DNA of 64,000 nt from Anabaena sp. FACHB-1237 (GCF_014696225.1 NZ_JACJPV010000014.1:1-64000), one strand, 5' to 3'. Positions 43,642 through 53,023 are shown, counted from the first letter of the stretch. Translations and numbers: made by a program. The notes: generated by a model not told the origin, from the letters alone.

Positions 43642-45870
43642 TTAGTGGGTTGTTTTTGCTAATTCTATGAGGGTATTAAACTTGCTAGTGACGGCAGGTG
43701 GTTTGAGTGTAAAATAAATGTAGAATTTACCACTGTCTGATTTTTTCTCCAACACCTTGGCATAAATATCTTCATTTTCTCCTGGTTGTGTGGTTGCTAA
43801 AAGGTTAATTTTTAGATTGGTTAATCCTGGAGGTGGAGACTGTTCTGGATAATTATCTATAATTACCTCAGCTTCATGCAGTGATAGTTTAATTACACTG
43901 GCTTTATGCGCTTTATTGCTAATATCTTTACCATCTAAACTGGCATATTGGAAAGCAATTGGTTCAGGAAGAGTATATAATTCTTCTTCTTCTTGTGATA
44001 AGAACAGGTTATATTCTCCGGCAAGACCACCCACTTCATAAATTGTAATTGGTTCTTTAACTCCTTTGGGTGTAACTTGACGTTCACTGTTAATTTTCAC
44101 TATTGATTCTACTTGTTTAAATGTAGATTCAGAAATAAATATTTGTCCGCCAATGGTGTAAGATTCTATGCGATAGGTCAGATTGACTTGACTTCCGACT
44201 ATACCATATTTGGTACGTTTTTCTGAACCAATATTTCCTACTACTACAGCACCAGTATTGATGCCAATTCCCATTTCTAAGGGTAGTAAACCCCATTCTT
44301 TCATTTGGGCATTGACTTTCACCATGGCCATTTGCATTTCTATACCACAGGCTACTGCTCTGACAGCATCATCTTCTCTGGTTGTGGGTGCGCCAAAAAG
44401 TACGAGAATACCATCACCCATAAATTCGTCTATTGTTCCTTGATATTTCGTGATCACATCGGCCATGTTTTCTAGGTAAAAGTTAAGTATTTTTACAACT
44501 TCTTCTGGTTGAAGTCTTTCTGACGTGGCTGTGAAACCACGTAAGTCCGAGGTAAAAATAGTAATTTCTTTCCGTTCTCCTCCTAATTTTAGTCCTTCTG
44601 GGTTTTCTAAGATGTTAGAAACTACGGCATCTGTAAGGTAGCGTCCGAAAATTTTTCTAATATCACCTGCACTGCGAGCAATGTAAGCTGTAATGGTGAG
44701 CATAGAACCACTTGTAGCTATAAATGCTGGCACTATGGGCAACCACCAACCATACAGGAAGGCGATATAGGTGCTGCCGATGAGTATAATAAATGCTAGT
44801 AGAAAGGTACTGGTTTTTTTCACGGAAAATTCTTCTGATCTTAATAACCAGCTTAATGTAGCTCCTATAGCACTCCATAATAAGATCCATAAATATTCTT
44901 GTGGCTCTGTCCAACTTTTAAATAAGGGACGATCTTCCATGGCCGCGCTAATAATTTGACTGGCTAGATTAGCATGGATTTCTACTCCATTCATTGGCGA
45001 TGGTGAACCAATTAAACTACTACTATAGGGTGTAAAGAAGGAATCTTTGAAACTATCTCCAGCATATCCAATTAAGATTACGCGATCGCGTCCCCAATCT
45101 TGAGGTTTTTTATTTTGGAGAATATCTGTCATGGTGACTGTTTCAAAATAGTTACTACCCCCACGATAATTAATTAATATTTGATAGCCACTGTTGTTGG
45201 TTCTAATATAACCACCATCGTTTTCTTCTAAAGGCGAAAATTTGGCTTTCCCTATTTGCCATTTCTCATTAGCACTAATCTTTTCTTTATCCAAATACAG
45301 TAAGGCCAAATGTAGGGCGAAACTGTATACTGTTTCATTGTTTTTGACATCTTTTAAATAGAAAAACCCTCTTCTAACTTTATTATCTGCATCTAATATT
45401 AAATCATTTGATCCTACTTGATTTTTAGCTTTTAATATTGGTGGTGGCGCAACTACATTCCCTAAGTCATCTTTGACTACTTTTTGAATCCCTACTAAAT
45501 AGGGTGTGCTGTTAAATACCTTTGCTAGTTCTTTTGATCCTGGTTCTACTGGCAAATCACGATATACATCTAAACCAATCGCTCTTGGTTGTCTAGCTTT
45601 AAGCTTATTAATCAGTTCTGCTAGTTTAGCATCGTTCACACTAGATTGCTCTAATGTTTGCAAGTCAGATTCAGTAATACCTACAATTACTACTCTATTA
45701 TCCTTTCCTGCAGGCGATCGCCAACGCATATATTGATCAAAAGCTCCCCACTCCCATGCCTGCAATAACCCAATAAAGCGGAGCAGGATCACTAGACCTG
45801 CGATCGCAGGTGTAGCCATCCATACGCCCCGCCATTGCCAAAACCAATTTTTCCACTCTTGGGATTTCAT
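43642..45870 (-). CDS. CHASE2-domain class III nucleotide cyclase
   Basis: A 742-residue membrane-bound signalling enzyme. A first hydrophobic segment (about 18-36) leads to an extracytoplasmic CHASE2 sensor (to about 315, with DRVILIGYAGDSFKDSFF), followed by three membrane segments (about 325-395) and a cyclase domain (about 425-610). Metal-binding Asp residues are seen in IFTSDLRGF and EFMGDGILVLFG. The substrate-specifying positions differ from adenylate cyclases: the usual Lys is Glu in DEFMGD, and the usual Asp is Ser in GIVGSQVN. The Asn-Arg pair in VNLTYRIE is kept. A C-terminal beta-rich tail may be PilZ-like. It may make cAMP or cGMP. DUF928 lies directly upstream in the same operon (31-bp gap). 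Confidence 0.9.
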   Translation of the reverse strand: MKSQEWKNWFWQWRGVWMATPAIAGLVILLRFIGLLQAWEWGAFDQYMRWRSPAGKDNRVVIVGITESDLQTLEQSSVNDAKLAELINKLKARQPRAIGLDVYRDLPVEPGSKELAKVFNSTPYLVGIQKVVKDDLGNVVAPPPILKAKNQVGSNDLILDADNKVRRGFFYLKDVKNNETVYSFALHLALLYLDKEKISANEKWQIGKAKFSPLEENDGGYIRTNNSGYQILINYRGGSNYFETVTMTDILQNKKPQDWGRDRVILIGYAGDSFKDSFFTPYSSSLIGSPSPMNGVEIHANLASQIISAAMEDRPLFKSWTEPQEYLWILLWSAIGATLSWLLRSEEFSVKKTSTFLLAFIILIGSTYIAFLYGWWLPIVPAFIATSGSMLTITAYIARSAGDIRKIFGRYLTDAVVSNILENPEGLKLGGERKEITIFTSDLRGFTATSERLQPEEVVKILNFYLENMADVITKYQGTIDEFMGDGILVLFGAPTTREDDAVRAVACGIEMQMAMVKVNAQMKEWGLLPLEMGIGINTGAVVVGNIGSEKRTKYGIVGSQVNLTYRIESYTIGGQIFISESTFKQVESIVKINSERQVTPKGVKEPITIYEVGGLAGEYNLFLSQEEEELYTLPEPIAFQYASLDGKDISNKAHKASVIKLSLHEAEVIIDNYPEQSPPPGLTNLKINLLATTQPGENEDIYAKVLEKKSDSGKFYIYFTLKPPAVTSKFNTLIELAKTTH

Positions 45871-45901
45871 ACTTTTATATCATCTGAGAATTAATTTACA
45901 A

Positions 45902-46699
45902 TTAAGGTTTTGGTTTGCTCAAATTTGGTTTATTTGGTGTTGTTTGACTCAAATTTGGTTTATTTGGTGTTGTTTCACTCAAATTTGGTGCATCTGCTAG
46001 TTCTTTCAATCCTACTGATGATAATAATTCTCTCCATTCATTAGGTTTTTCTTTCCGTATTTCCATCATAGCCTCTAAAGTGTTATACCAGTAATTATTT
46101 TGGGCATAGATTTCTGCTTGTTTATACAAGTCCTTATTTTGCAGTAATTTTTGTTCAGATGGTTTTAAGGCTACCCTATTGATCATCCCTTTTACAGACT
46201 CATTGCTATTGGAATCTTCGGGATTACAAACTATCGTAAAATACCATGTGTAGCTCTTGCCTACTTTTAACGGTACTTTTTCTGGTACTGATGCCTTCAT
46301 AATTCCTGATGTACCAGTCATCTTTAATTCTTGTTTATATATTTCCTCTCCCTCTTCGTCCATTACGAGAAACTCCGCAGTTTTCGCTGTACTTTTAGGA
46401 ACGTATACAAACAAGCTAGTTCCATCCTTAGCGGTATTACCTGTATTCTTTCTATTGGGCATCAAAGCTGTTAAAGATGGCTTACCTGGGTCTAATTTTA
46501 TACAAGAAGTACCTCTTCGTCCTCCGCCGATGGTTTTGTCAGGTGCGCCCCTATCTTCTGCTTGGGGAAATTTGAGGCTTATTTGCATTGGCGATGACTG
46601 TGCTAATAATTGCGCCGGAAATGCTGATAAAATTACTAAGCTGGGAACAAGTACAAGGGGCAACTTACCCAGGGGTTGAATATATTTTTGTAACTTCAT
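45902..46699 (-). CDS. DUF928 secreted protein
   Basis: A 265-residue exported protein with a signal peptide (LPLVLVPSLVILSAFPAQLLAQS, about 14-35, cleavage after AQLLAQ or similar). The family core runs from GAPDKTIGGGRRGTSC through LTALMPNRKNTG, LFVYVPKSTAKTAEF and YTWYFTIVCNP. The Gly-rich GGGRRG segment and the two Cys residues are typical. The C-terminus has tandem repeats LSETTPNKPN, LSQTTPNKPN, LSKPKP, which vary easily. DUF928 genes often precede CHASE2 proteins in cyanobacteria, and here the cyclase begins 31 bp downstream. It could be the periplasmic ligand or partner of CHASE2 (inference). Confidence 0.88.
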   Translation of the reverse strand: MKLQKYIQPLGKLPLVLVPSLVILSAFPAQLLAQSSPMQISLKFPQAEDRGAPDKTIGGGRRGTSCIKLDPGKPSLTALMPNRKNTGNTAKDGTSLFVYVPKSTAKTAEFLVMDEEGEEIYKQELKMTGTSGIMKASVPEKVPLKVGKSYTWYFTIVCNPEDSNSNESVKGMINRVALKPSEQKLLQNKDLYKQAEIYAQNNYWYNTLEAMMEIRKEKPNEWRELLSSVGLKELADAPNLSETTPNKPNLSQTTPNKPNLSKPKP

Positions 46700-47020
46700 G
46701 GCACTGTCTCTTAATTTTTACTTTCTTGACCTATTGTATCAGGGTTCTTGATTTTTTGACCACTTTACTGAAAAATTAGTTATGTAACGTTTCTTAACTT
46801 TCTGTCCTAACCATCCAAACTGGTATCATATCTCGCAAATAATCCGTTTACGGAAATTAATTTATACTGATAATTCGGGAAAATATGAAAACTAATGTAT
46901 TTATTAGAACTATCTAGTAAAAAAGTATCGGATATGGATAAGTAGATAGTGATAAATGAAAATAAACAGGTAAACTATATTAGCCAAGAATTGGGTTAGC
47001 CAACAAAGGTGATGTAAATA
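46700..47020. other. Divergent promoter region between DUF928 and grpE
   Basis: About 320 bp. A GGTTCTTGATTTTTTGACC stretch and AAAGGTG near 47005 (ribosome site of grpE) are the only clear points. No CIRCE element was found for grpE. Confidence 0.5.
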
Positions 47021-47683
47021 ATGAATAGTGAGTCCACGTCTGAAATTAAACTTAATCATCCTGAAAGTGAGGTTACTCAGCAAACAGTGACCACATCTCA
47101 AGAACAGGAAAATTCTACGCTGACAGAAGACAGTGGCGATACTGCGGTACAGTCAGAAGAAGTTAATGTTGCTGTATTAGCACAATTAGCCCAGGAAATT
47201 GAATCTCTCAAGATGCAATTAGAAGATCGTAATACTCAATATATGCGTATTGCAGCAGATTTTGAAAATTATCGCAAACGCACTTCTAGAGAAAAAGAAG
47301 AATTAGACATACAGGTAAAACGCAATACAATTATCGAATTGCTGCCTGTAGTGGATAATTTTGAAAGAGCTAGAGCGCATCTGAAACCCCAAAAGGAAGG
47401 TGAAATGGCAATTCACAAAAGTTATCAAGGAGTTTATAAACAATTAGTAGATTCCTTGAAACGTTTAGGGGTATCACCAATGCGTCCAGAAGGTCAAGTG
47501 TTTGACCCTAATTTGCATGAAGCGGTGATGAGAGAACCAACCAATGAACATCCAGAAGGAACGGTTTTAGAAGAATTAGTCAGAGGTTATTATTTTGGCG
47601 ATCGCGTATTACGTCATGCGATGGTCAAAGTAGCAGCACCTCCAGAAGATGTATCTTCAAACTCAGATCCACAAGAAGAATAA
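47021..47683 (+). CDS. grpE: Nucleotide exchange factor GrpE
   Basis: Releases ADP from DnaK during protein folding. The 220-residue protein has a disordered acidic N-terminus (about 1-55), a long coiled coil ([19 protein letters not shown]), the conserved [17 protein letters not shown] and the C-terminal beta-wing with [14 protein letters not shown]...[16 protein letters not shown]. Length is normal. In cyanobacteria grpE commonly heads grpE-dnaK-dnaJ, but here no dnaK or dnaJ follows; the next gene is DUF1818. The start at 47021 has AAAGGTG upstream. Confidence 0.97.
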   Translation: MNSESTSEIKLNHPESEVTQQTVTTSQEQENSTLTEDSGDTAVQSEEVNVAVLAQLAQEIESLKMQLEDRNTQYMRIAADFENYRKRTSREKEELDIQVKRNTIIELLPVVDNFERARAHLKPQKEGEMAIHKSYQGVYKQLVDSLKRLGVSPMRPEGQVFDPNLHEAVMREPTNEHPEGTVLEELVRGYYFGDRVLRHAMVKVAAPPEDVSSNSDPQEE

Positions 47684-48122
47684 AAATCACGATTCATAGT
47701 TAATCAATTACTGATTAATTATTACTGGACATCTCCAAAAATCAGGTCAGAAGCCTTATCTACTGTCAGATAATTTTAATTATTGTAGGTGTCTACTGAT
47801 CACAACCAGGTTCGGCTATTATGGCCTACCTGGAATAATTAACTTATTTCCGCTACCACATAGCTAACTAAGATGATGAAATTGATCCTGCTGCTGAAAG
47901 TTTACAAGAACATCCTTTAGCAGGCGATCGCCAAGTCACTATACATTTGGTGTTAATTAATGTAAAAACGTTCTATATCACGTCTCTACAAAGGTTTTAC
48001 AAAACGCTTATGTAATTTTCACCACAGGTATATTAGTCAACTTGATTGCCTTCAACGTAATATACTTATAGAACTATTAATAAATATTTTTTCTTATCAA
48101 AAAATTCACTAAACAAAAACCA
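47684..48122. other. Gap after grpE with a coding relic
   Basis: Around 47866-47960 a plus-strand stretch reads DDEIDPAAESLQEHPLAGDRQVTIHL before a stop; it has no start and looks like the tail of a deleted gene. A GGCGATCGCC site is included in it. A short inverted TAGGTGT and a TACCTGGAATAA occur nearby. dnaK or dnaJ relics were looked for and not recognised. Confidence 0.4.
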
Positions 48123-48488
48123 ATGGAACAATTAGTTAAAAGCGGTACTGGTTGGCGAGTAGGCTGGAATCCAAATGCTCAAGTATTTAAAGGATTAATT
48201 GGCACGGAAGATTGGGCAATAGAATTAACAGAAGCAGAATTAAACGATTTTATTCGGTTATTACAACAGCTTGTAAATAGTATAAAGCATTTATCTACAG
48301 AATTAATGGATGAAGAGAAAATTGCTTGTGAAGCGGAAAGTGACTTATTGTGGATGGAAGTGGAAGGTTATTCTCATGCCTACAGTTTGCGATTTATTCT
48401 GCTTACAGGGCGTGGTGTGGAAGGTGAATGGCTTCCTGAGTCAGTTCCTCAATTATGGCAAGCATTATCTACGTTAACAGTTTTCTGA
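48123..48488 (+). CDS. DUF1818 protein
   Basis: A 121-residue member of the cyanobacterial and plastid DUF1818 family. Diagnostic parts are the VKSGTGWRVGWNP N-terminus, FKGLIGTEDWAIELTEAELNDF, the ISCEAESDLLWMEVEG-like acidic strand and the C-terminal GRGVEGEWLPESVPQLWQAL. It is likely an alpha-beta single domain, cytoplasmic. Function is unknown. It lies alone upstream of tRNA-Pro by 150 bp. Confidence 0.85.
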   Translation: MEQLVKSGTGWRVGWNPNAQVFKGLIGTEDWAIELTEAELNDFIRLLQQLVNSIKHLSTELMDEEKIACEAESDLLWMEVEGYSHAYSLRFILLTGRGVEGEWLPESVPQLWQALSTLTVF

Positions 48489-48637
48489 AACATTTTGGGG
48501 ATTTTTTGATAAACCTCTTGACAATTGATTAAACTTATGATAACTTTAGAAAAGTGACTTGATCAGATTTACGTTAGATACTTTGGCAAAATCCCCAAAC
48601 CAAAGGTTAAGTATAACCTAAATTAAGATTGAGTGAG

Positions 48638-48711
48638 CGGGGCGTAGCGCAGCTTGGTAGCGCGCCACTTTGGGGTAGTGGAGGTCGTGGGTTCGAATCC
48701 CGCCGCTCCGA
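48638..48711 (+). tRNA. tRNA-Pro (anticodon GGG)
   Basis: A 74-nt cloverleaf. Acceptor CGGGGCG pairs with CGCTCCG (one G-U). The D stem is GCGC/GCGC. The anticodon stem CCACT/AGTGG holds loop TTGGGGT with anticodon GGG. The T arm is GTGGG TTCGAAT CCCGC, and the discriminator is A. CCA is not encoded. GCGTAGCGCAG is the usual bacterial tRNA-Pro start. No downstream transposon end is seen next to it. Confidence 0.95.
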
Positions 48712-48792
48712 TTTATTTCAAACCCTGACTGTGTTTAGTTTTTACGGTTTATGTTAGACATTTTTGGTATTAGGTTTAAATAGTAGGAATAT

Positions 48793-48844
48793 GTGCAAGC
48801 ATCTTGCTTGCATCTATTATCCAAATTAAAAGCACAACAGCTTA
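48793..48844 (+). repeat. 104-bp MITE fragment (3' half), copy 4
   Basis: Keeps the GCAAGCATCTTGCTTGC hairpin (variant of the family hairpin) and the end AAAAGCACAACAGCTTA, but the 5' half is missing. It lies between tRNA-Pro and the larger repeat cluster. Confidence 0.7.
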
Positions 48845-48926
48845 TTCCCGAATTATTAATAAAATTAGTGTTGCTGAAACAGCATTCGGCAATATAGGAG
48901 TAATATTTGATTCATGGAAAGATAGG

Positions 48927-49096
48927 TAGGGTGCGTCAGATACAGCAATTCCCGTTATTATGAGGTACAGATGTTAATGATAAAACCCTTGTAACACAGG
49001 CATCTTGCTGTGTTCACAGTGTACCTCATATAGATGGAATGTGCTGTATTATAAATCTGTTGATTGATGGAATTTATGGAGTCTGACGCACCCTAC
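48927..49096. mobile_element. 170-bp MITE-like element with nested repeat
   Basis: Bordered by perfect 15-bp inverted repeats GTAGGGTGCGTCAGA and its complement. The inside (48944-49050) is a copy of the ~107-bp repeat that recurs inverted at 49805-49958. The compact 66-bp sister element at 53980-54045 has the same tips. Non-autonomous, with no coding sequence. Confidence 0.75.
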
Positions 49097-49146
49097 AATA
49101 CTAATTCAGCAAGTCCCAAAATTTTAATACGAGTCCTATATCATGA

Positions 49147-49734
49147 TTAAAAAATGCTAAGAACGTAAATCAAAGTAAAGAGAATAATCCAAATAATATC
49201 CACAAAATGCCAGTAAATTTCTGCCATTTCCACGCCAATGTGTTTACTAGCAGAATAATGTCCTGGTTTAAAAGAACGCCATAGAACACCTAAAATTAAT
49301 AACAAGCCTACAAATACATGAAGTCCATGAAATCCTGTCATTAAATAAAAGCAATTAGCAAAAATATTAGTAGTTAATCCATAACCTAAATTGATATATT
49401 CGTAAATTTGTCCAGCTAAAAATGTTGCTCCCATTATAGCAGTAATAATATACCAAAAACGCATCCAACCTATACTATTTCTTTTAATTGCCATATCACC
49501 AAAATGAATGACAAAACTACTAGAAACTAGAATAATACTGTTAATTGTGGGTACATATAATTCTACTTCTGTACCTTGAGGTGGCCAGACAGATGTAGTA
49601 CCTTTAAAAAATAAATACGTAGCAAAAAATCCCCCAAACATTAAAGATTCAGACGCGAGAAATGTTAATAATCCCCACACTCGTAAATCTGGATGTTCAC
49701 TATGATCATTTTGATGTGGTGTAATGGCAGTCAT
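49147..49734 (-). CDS. ctaE: Cytochrome c oxidase subunit III
   Basis: Membrane subunit III of the aa3-type terminal oxidase. The start at ATG 49734 gives 195 residues; a longer frame to 49896 enters a dispersed repeat and is not real. Five membrane segments include HPDLRVWGLLTFLASESLMFGGFFATY, HFGDMAIKRNS, the conserved FYLMTGFHGLHVFVGL and AEIYWHFVDIIWIILFTLIY, with the His and Glu residues typical of subunit III. It closes the ctaC-ctaD-ctaE operon with a gap of about 315 bp to ctaD, which contains a repeat. Confidence 0.93.
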   Translation of the reverse strand: MTAITPHQNDHSEHPDLRVWGLLTFLASESLMFGGFFATYLFFKGTTSVWPPQGTEVELYVPTINSIILVSSSFVIHFGDMAIKRNSIGWMRFWYIITAIMGATFLAGQIYEYINLGYGLTTNIFANCFYLMTGFHGLHVFVGLLLILGVLWRSFKPGHYSASKHIGVEMAEIYWHFVDIIWIILFTLIYVLSIF

Positions 49735-49804
49735 GGTATTTTTCCTATTAGTTAATAAAGAGATACAATCAATACATCTTAGGTGATGTTGGGTTGTCCT
49801 GTTG

Positions 49805-49958
49805 ATACAGCACATTCCATCTATATGAGGTACACTATGAACACAGCAAGATGCCTGTGTTACAAGATATACAGGAGGTACACTGTGAACAGGCAAGATG
49901 CCTGTGTTACAGGGGTTTTATCATTAACATCTGTACCTCATAATAACGGAAACTGCTG
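49805..49958 (-). repeat. Inverted dispersed repeat with internal tandem duplication
   Basis: Reverse complement of the 48944-49050 repeat (CCGTTATTATGAGGTAC, then GATAAAACCC and ATGGAATGTGCTGTAT at the far end), but with an extra tandem copy of an about 50-bp part containing ACACAGGCATCTTGC and GTGTACCTC. The pair brackets the ctaE gene. Confidence 0.75.
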
Positions 49959-50048
49959 TAAATGTTGGGTTTCGCTGTCGCTTAACCCAACCTTGTATCT
50001 TAAAGGAGGTTGGGTAGAACGAAGTGAAACCCAACAATCATTTTCCAA

Positions 50049-51689
50049 TCATTGTAGTTTAGTGACTCCTGATGATTTATGACCATAATCATAAGGTCCA
50101 TGAGTAACCACAGGTAAAACGTGCCAATTTTCAATAATTGGTGGAGAAGATGTAGTCCATTCTAATGTTAACGCGTCCCAAGGATTATCTCCTGCTGATG
50201 CACCTTTTTTCCAACTATTAATCATGTTGAAAATAAAGGGAATTACCGAAATTGCCAGAAAAAACGCACCAATGGTACAAATTTGATTAAGATGGGAAAA
50301 TTGCGGATCATACATAGCAACTCGGCGAGGCATTCCTTTTAAACCCAATTCGTGCATGGGTAAAAATGTCAAATTTGTACCAATAAATGTAAGGACAAAA
50401 TGTACTCTTCCCCAGGTTTCATTCATCATTTTTCCTGTAATTTTAGGATACCAATGATAGATACCTGCATAAATACCAAAAACTGATCCACCAAATAAAA
50501 CATAGTGGAAATGTCCTACTACATAATAGGTATCGTGAACGTGAACATCAAAGGGTGCTGTTCCCATAGTTACGCCACTTAAACCCCCCATAACGAACAT
50601 TGATAATAAACCAATGGCAAATAACATTGCTGTAGTAAAACGGATTTTTCCACCCCATAAAGTCGCTACCCAACCGAATATTTTTACCCCCGTAGGTACA
50701 GCAACAATTAAAGTGGAAATAGTGAAAAACATCCGCATCCATCCAGGTGTACCACTGGTAAACATATGGTGTACCCAAACGAATAAACCAACCACACAAA
50801 TAGCAACAGTGGAATAGGCGATCGCTTTATAACCAAAAATTGGTTTTCGTGCATGAACAGGAATTACTTCCGACATAATGCCAAAAATTGGCAGGATCAT
50901 TAAATAAACTGCGGGATGGGAATAAAACCAAAATAAATGTTGGTAAATAACCACATTACCACCCGCATCTGGTTTAAAGAAAGACGTACCAAAATTAATA
51001 TCAAATAATAGCAAAACTAACCCAGCAGCTAATACTGGTGTGGATAACAAAGCCAGAATAGAAGTTGCTAAAATTGCCCAACAAAATAGGGGAACTTGAT
51101 CCCATTTCATACTAGGAACTTTCATCATTAAAATAGTAATGACGAAATTAATAGAACCTAAAATTGAAGAAGTACCCACTAAAACAATTGCTAAAATCCA
51201 CAAACTTTGGGCATAATTAGCAGTCACTAAACTTAAAGGAGGATAAGCAGTCCAACCAGATTGAGAACCACCAAAGATAAAACTTAATAATAGTAACAAT
51301 CCTGCGGGTGGATTTAACCAGAAAGCTATAGCATTTAACTTAGGAAATGCCATATCTCTAGCCCCCACCATCAGGGGCACTAAATAATTACCAAATCCAC
51401 CAATTGCACTAGGAACAATCCATAAGAAAATCATGATTGTACCATGATTTGTCATGAAAGCATTATACAAATTGGGGTCAAGAAAATCGGACTCTGGAGT
51501 TGCTAATTCAGTGCGAATAGCCACAGCCATTAAACCACCAATCAGGTAAAAAACAAAGGCTGTAACTAAATATTGAATACCAATCACTTTATGATCAGTA
51601 TTAAATGTGAAATAGTCTCGTAATTTCCACGCGGGAGGATGAACATTATTAATTAATAATGTTGGTGCTTGATGTTGATTGGATATCAT
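50049..51689 (-). CDS. ctaD: Cytochrome c oxidase subunit I
   Basis: The catalytic heme-copper subunit: reduces O2 to water and pumps protons. 546 residues with 12 membrane segments. Motifs include FLDPNLYNAFMTNHGTIM (His heme a ligand), WFYSHPAVYLMILP with the Tyr-His cross-link pair, WVHHMFTSG (CuB histidines) and VHDTYYVVGHFHYVLFGG with the heme ligands. It lies 7 bp after ctaC on the same strand. In heterocystous species more than one cox operon exists; which one this is cannot be decided here. Confidence 0.97.
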   Translation of the reverse strand: MISNQHQAPTLLINNVHPPAWKLRDYFTFNTDHKVIGIQYLVTAFVFYLIGGLMAVAIRTELATPESDFLDPNLYNAFMTNHGTIMIFLWIVPSAIGGFGNYLVPLMVGARDMAFPKLNAIAFWLNPPAGLLLLLSFIFGGSQSGWTAYPPLSLVTANYAQSLWILAIVLVGTSSILGSINFVITILMMKVPSMKWDQVPLFCWAILATSILALLSTPVLAAGLVLLLFDINFGTSFFKPDAGGNVVIYQHLFWFYSHPAVYLMILPIFGIMSEVIPVHARKPIFGYKAIAYSTVAICVVGLFVWVHHMFTSGTPGWMRMFFTISTLIVAVPTGVKIFGWVATLWGGKIRFTTAMLFAIGLLSMFVMGGLSGVTMGTAPFDVHVHDTYYVVGHFHYVLFGGSVFGIYAGIYHWYPKITGKMMNETWGRVHFVLTFIGTNLTFLPMHELGLKGMPRRVAMYDPQFSHLNQICTIGAFFLAISVIPFIFNMINSWKKGASAGDNPWDALTLEWTTSSPPIIENWHVLPVVTHGPYDYGHKSSGVTKLQ

Positions 51690-51696
51690 AATAAAT

Positions 51697-52629
51697 TCAC
51701 TGATGACTCATAGCTAATGAGTGAATTGTGGCTGCTTTTACGCCTAATTCTTGTTCGTATGGTGCAAGAAATTGTTCAGAATTAACTGCTACTAAATGAT
51801 TAACTTCTGGTTGGGTAGCTAGTTGATTTTCTGCTATCCAATTTTGATAATCTTTGGGTTCATGAACTATGACTTCTGTTCTCATAGAACCGTGATAACC
51901 ACCACATAATTCCGCACAAACTACAGGATAAGTTCCTGGTTTAGTAGCTACAAATCTTAATTGTGTAGGAACACCAGGAATAGCATCTTGCTTGAGTCGA
52001 AATTGGGGAACCCAAAAAGAATGAATCACATCATTTGCTGATAAATTTAACTGTACATCCGCACCCACAGGAATGTGTAATTCTCCTGTGGAAATTCCCG
52101 TATCAGGATAGTTAAAAATCCAAGCAAACTGCATTCCTTGAACATCTACAATAATGTCAGCAGGTTTATTTTTAGTTTGGGGATTTTCGCCAAAACCAAT
52201 ATTAGCTTCATTGCTATGATCACTGACATTCATCGCCATTTGTGTCATAGAATGACTATGACTGCTAACACCAAAACCGCCCATTTCGTTAAAAATGTTC
52301 ACACTATAAATGCCTAAACCAATAACAATAATAGTGGGAATTGCAGTCCAAAAAATTTCTAAACCAATGTTACCTTCAATGGGTACACCGTCGCTATTAT
52401 CTCCTTTTTTACGACGATACAAAATTAAGAAAATAACTATCGTTCCTTCTACGATGAGAAATAAAGCGATCGCTATTGTTAACATCACATTAAAAAAATC
52501 ATCTACCAAAGGTGCTTGTAGAGATGCTGCTTCTGGCAATAAATGATGATTTTGCCCTACCGAGATACTAATAGCTGCTACTATCAAACCAGCTAAAAGT
52601 GTCCACAGCGAAATAGGAATTTTTTCCAT
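51697..52629 (-). CDS. ctaC: Cytochrome c oxidase subunit II
   Basis: Electron-entry subunit with the CuA site. 310 residues. Two N-terminal membrane segments (about 10-26 and 46-71) precede the periplasmic cupredoxin domain. CuA ligands are visible: His203 in NDVIHSFWVP, and Cys238, Cys242, His246 and Met249 in CAELCGGYHGSM. The aromatic GMQFAWIFNYP patch for electron entry is present. An unusual His/Ser-rich loop (SSHSHSMTQ) separates the membrane and copper domains. It is the first gene of the operon. Confidence 0.97.
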   Translation of the reverse strand: MEKIPISLWTLLAGLIVAAISISVGQNHHLLPEAASLQAPLVDDFFNVMLTIAIALFLIVEGTIVIFLILYRRKKGDNSDGVPIEGNIGLEIFWTAIPTIIVIGLGIYSVNIFNEMGGFGVSSHSHSMTQMAMNVSDHSNEANIGFGENPQTKNKPADIIVDVQGMQFAWIFNYPDTGISTGELHIPVGADVQLNLSANDVIHSFWVPQFRLKQDAIPGVPTQLRFVATKPGTYPVVCAELCGGYHGSMRTEVIVHEPKDYQNWIAENQLATQPEVNHLVAVNSEQFLAPYEQELGVKAATIHSLAMSHQ

Positions 52630-53023
52630 GAATACTACCTGCTGTGTAAATTGTAATTACGATCATTGAGTATTCAGCTATCAGCATTTAGTTAACATTA
52701 GCGATAGCCAAAATCAGATTAAACATGATCATCACTTCTGTGTATTCTGCAAGTTTTTCAACCTACAGGACATTTTTGTGCTATTAATTGGTACTATTAA
52801 ATTTCTAACTTATATTTGTGCAAAAATAGCAGAAACTTCCATATTTTTTCATATCTATAATTTCAGATCACCGACTTCTTCAAGAAGTCGGGAATCTGGT
52901 ACAATAATTACAATTTTTCATTTATATTTATGGTAAGTAAAACAGTTATTCAATTATGTTAAATTTATATAGAAATGCAGTTTCCCCTCTAAATTAGCTA
53001 ATAATACTTAACATTCACCCACA
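52630..53023. other. Leader region of the cox operon
   Basis: About 390 bp. It includes the hairpin at 52871-52891 and AT-rich stretches. A GTAAATTGTAATTAC near 52645 looks like an NtcA site (GTA-N8-TAC) but has 9 bases between the half-sites, so it is not called. Confidence 0.4.
52871..52891. repeat. Hairpin of the CGACTTCTT family
   Basis: Arms CGACTTCTT and AAGAAGTCG around one C. Related hairpins are at 31612, 34107 and 63538; all lie close to gene ends or leader regions. Confidence 0.6.

Noticed and set aside
49735-49896. Longer N-terminus for cox subunit III
   Set aside because: The extra 54 codons are translated from a dispersed repeat (49805-49958); MTAITPHQN at 49734 matches the usual start.
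52640-52665. NtcA site before the cox operon
   Set aside because: Half-sites GTA and TAC are 9, not 8, bases apart.
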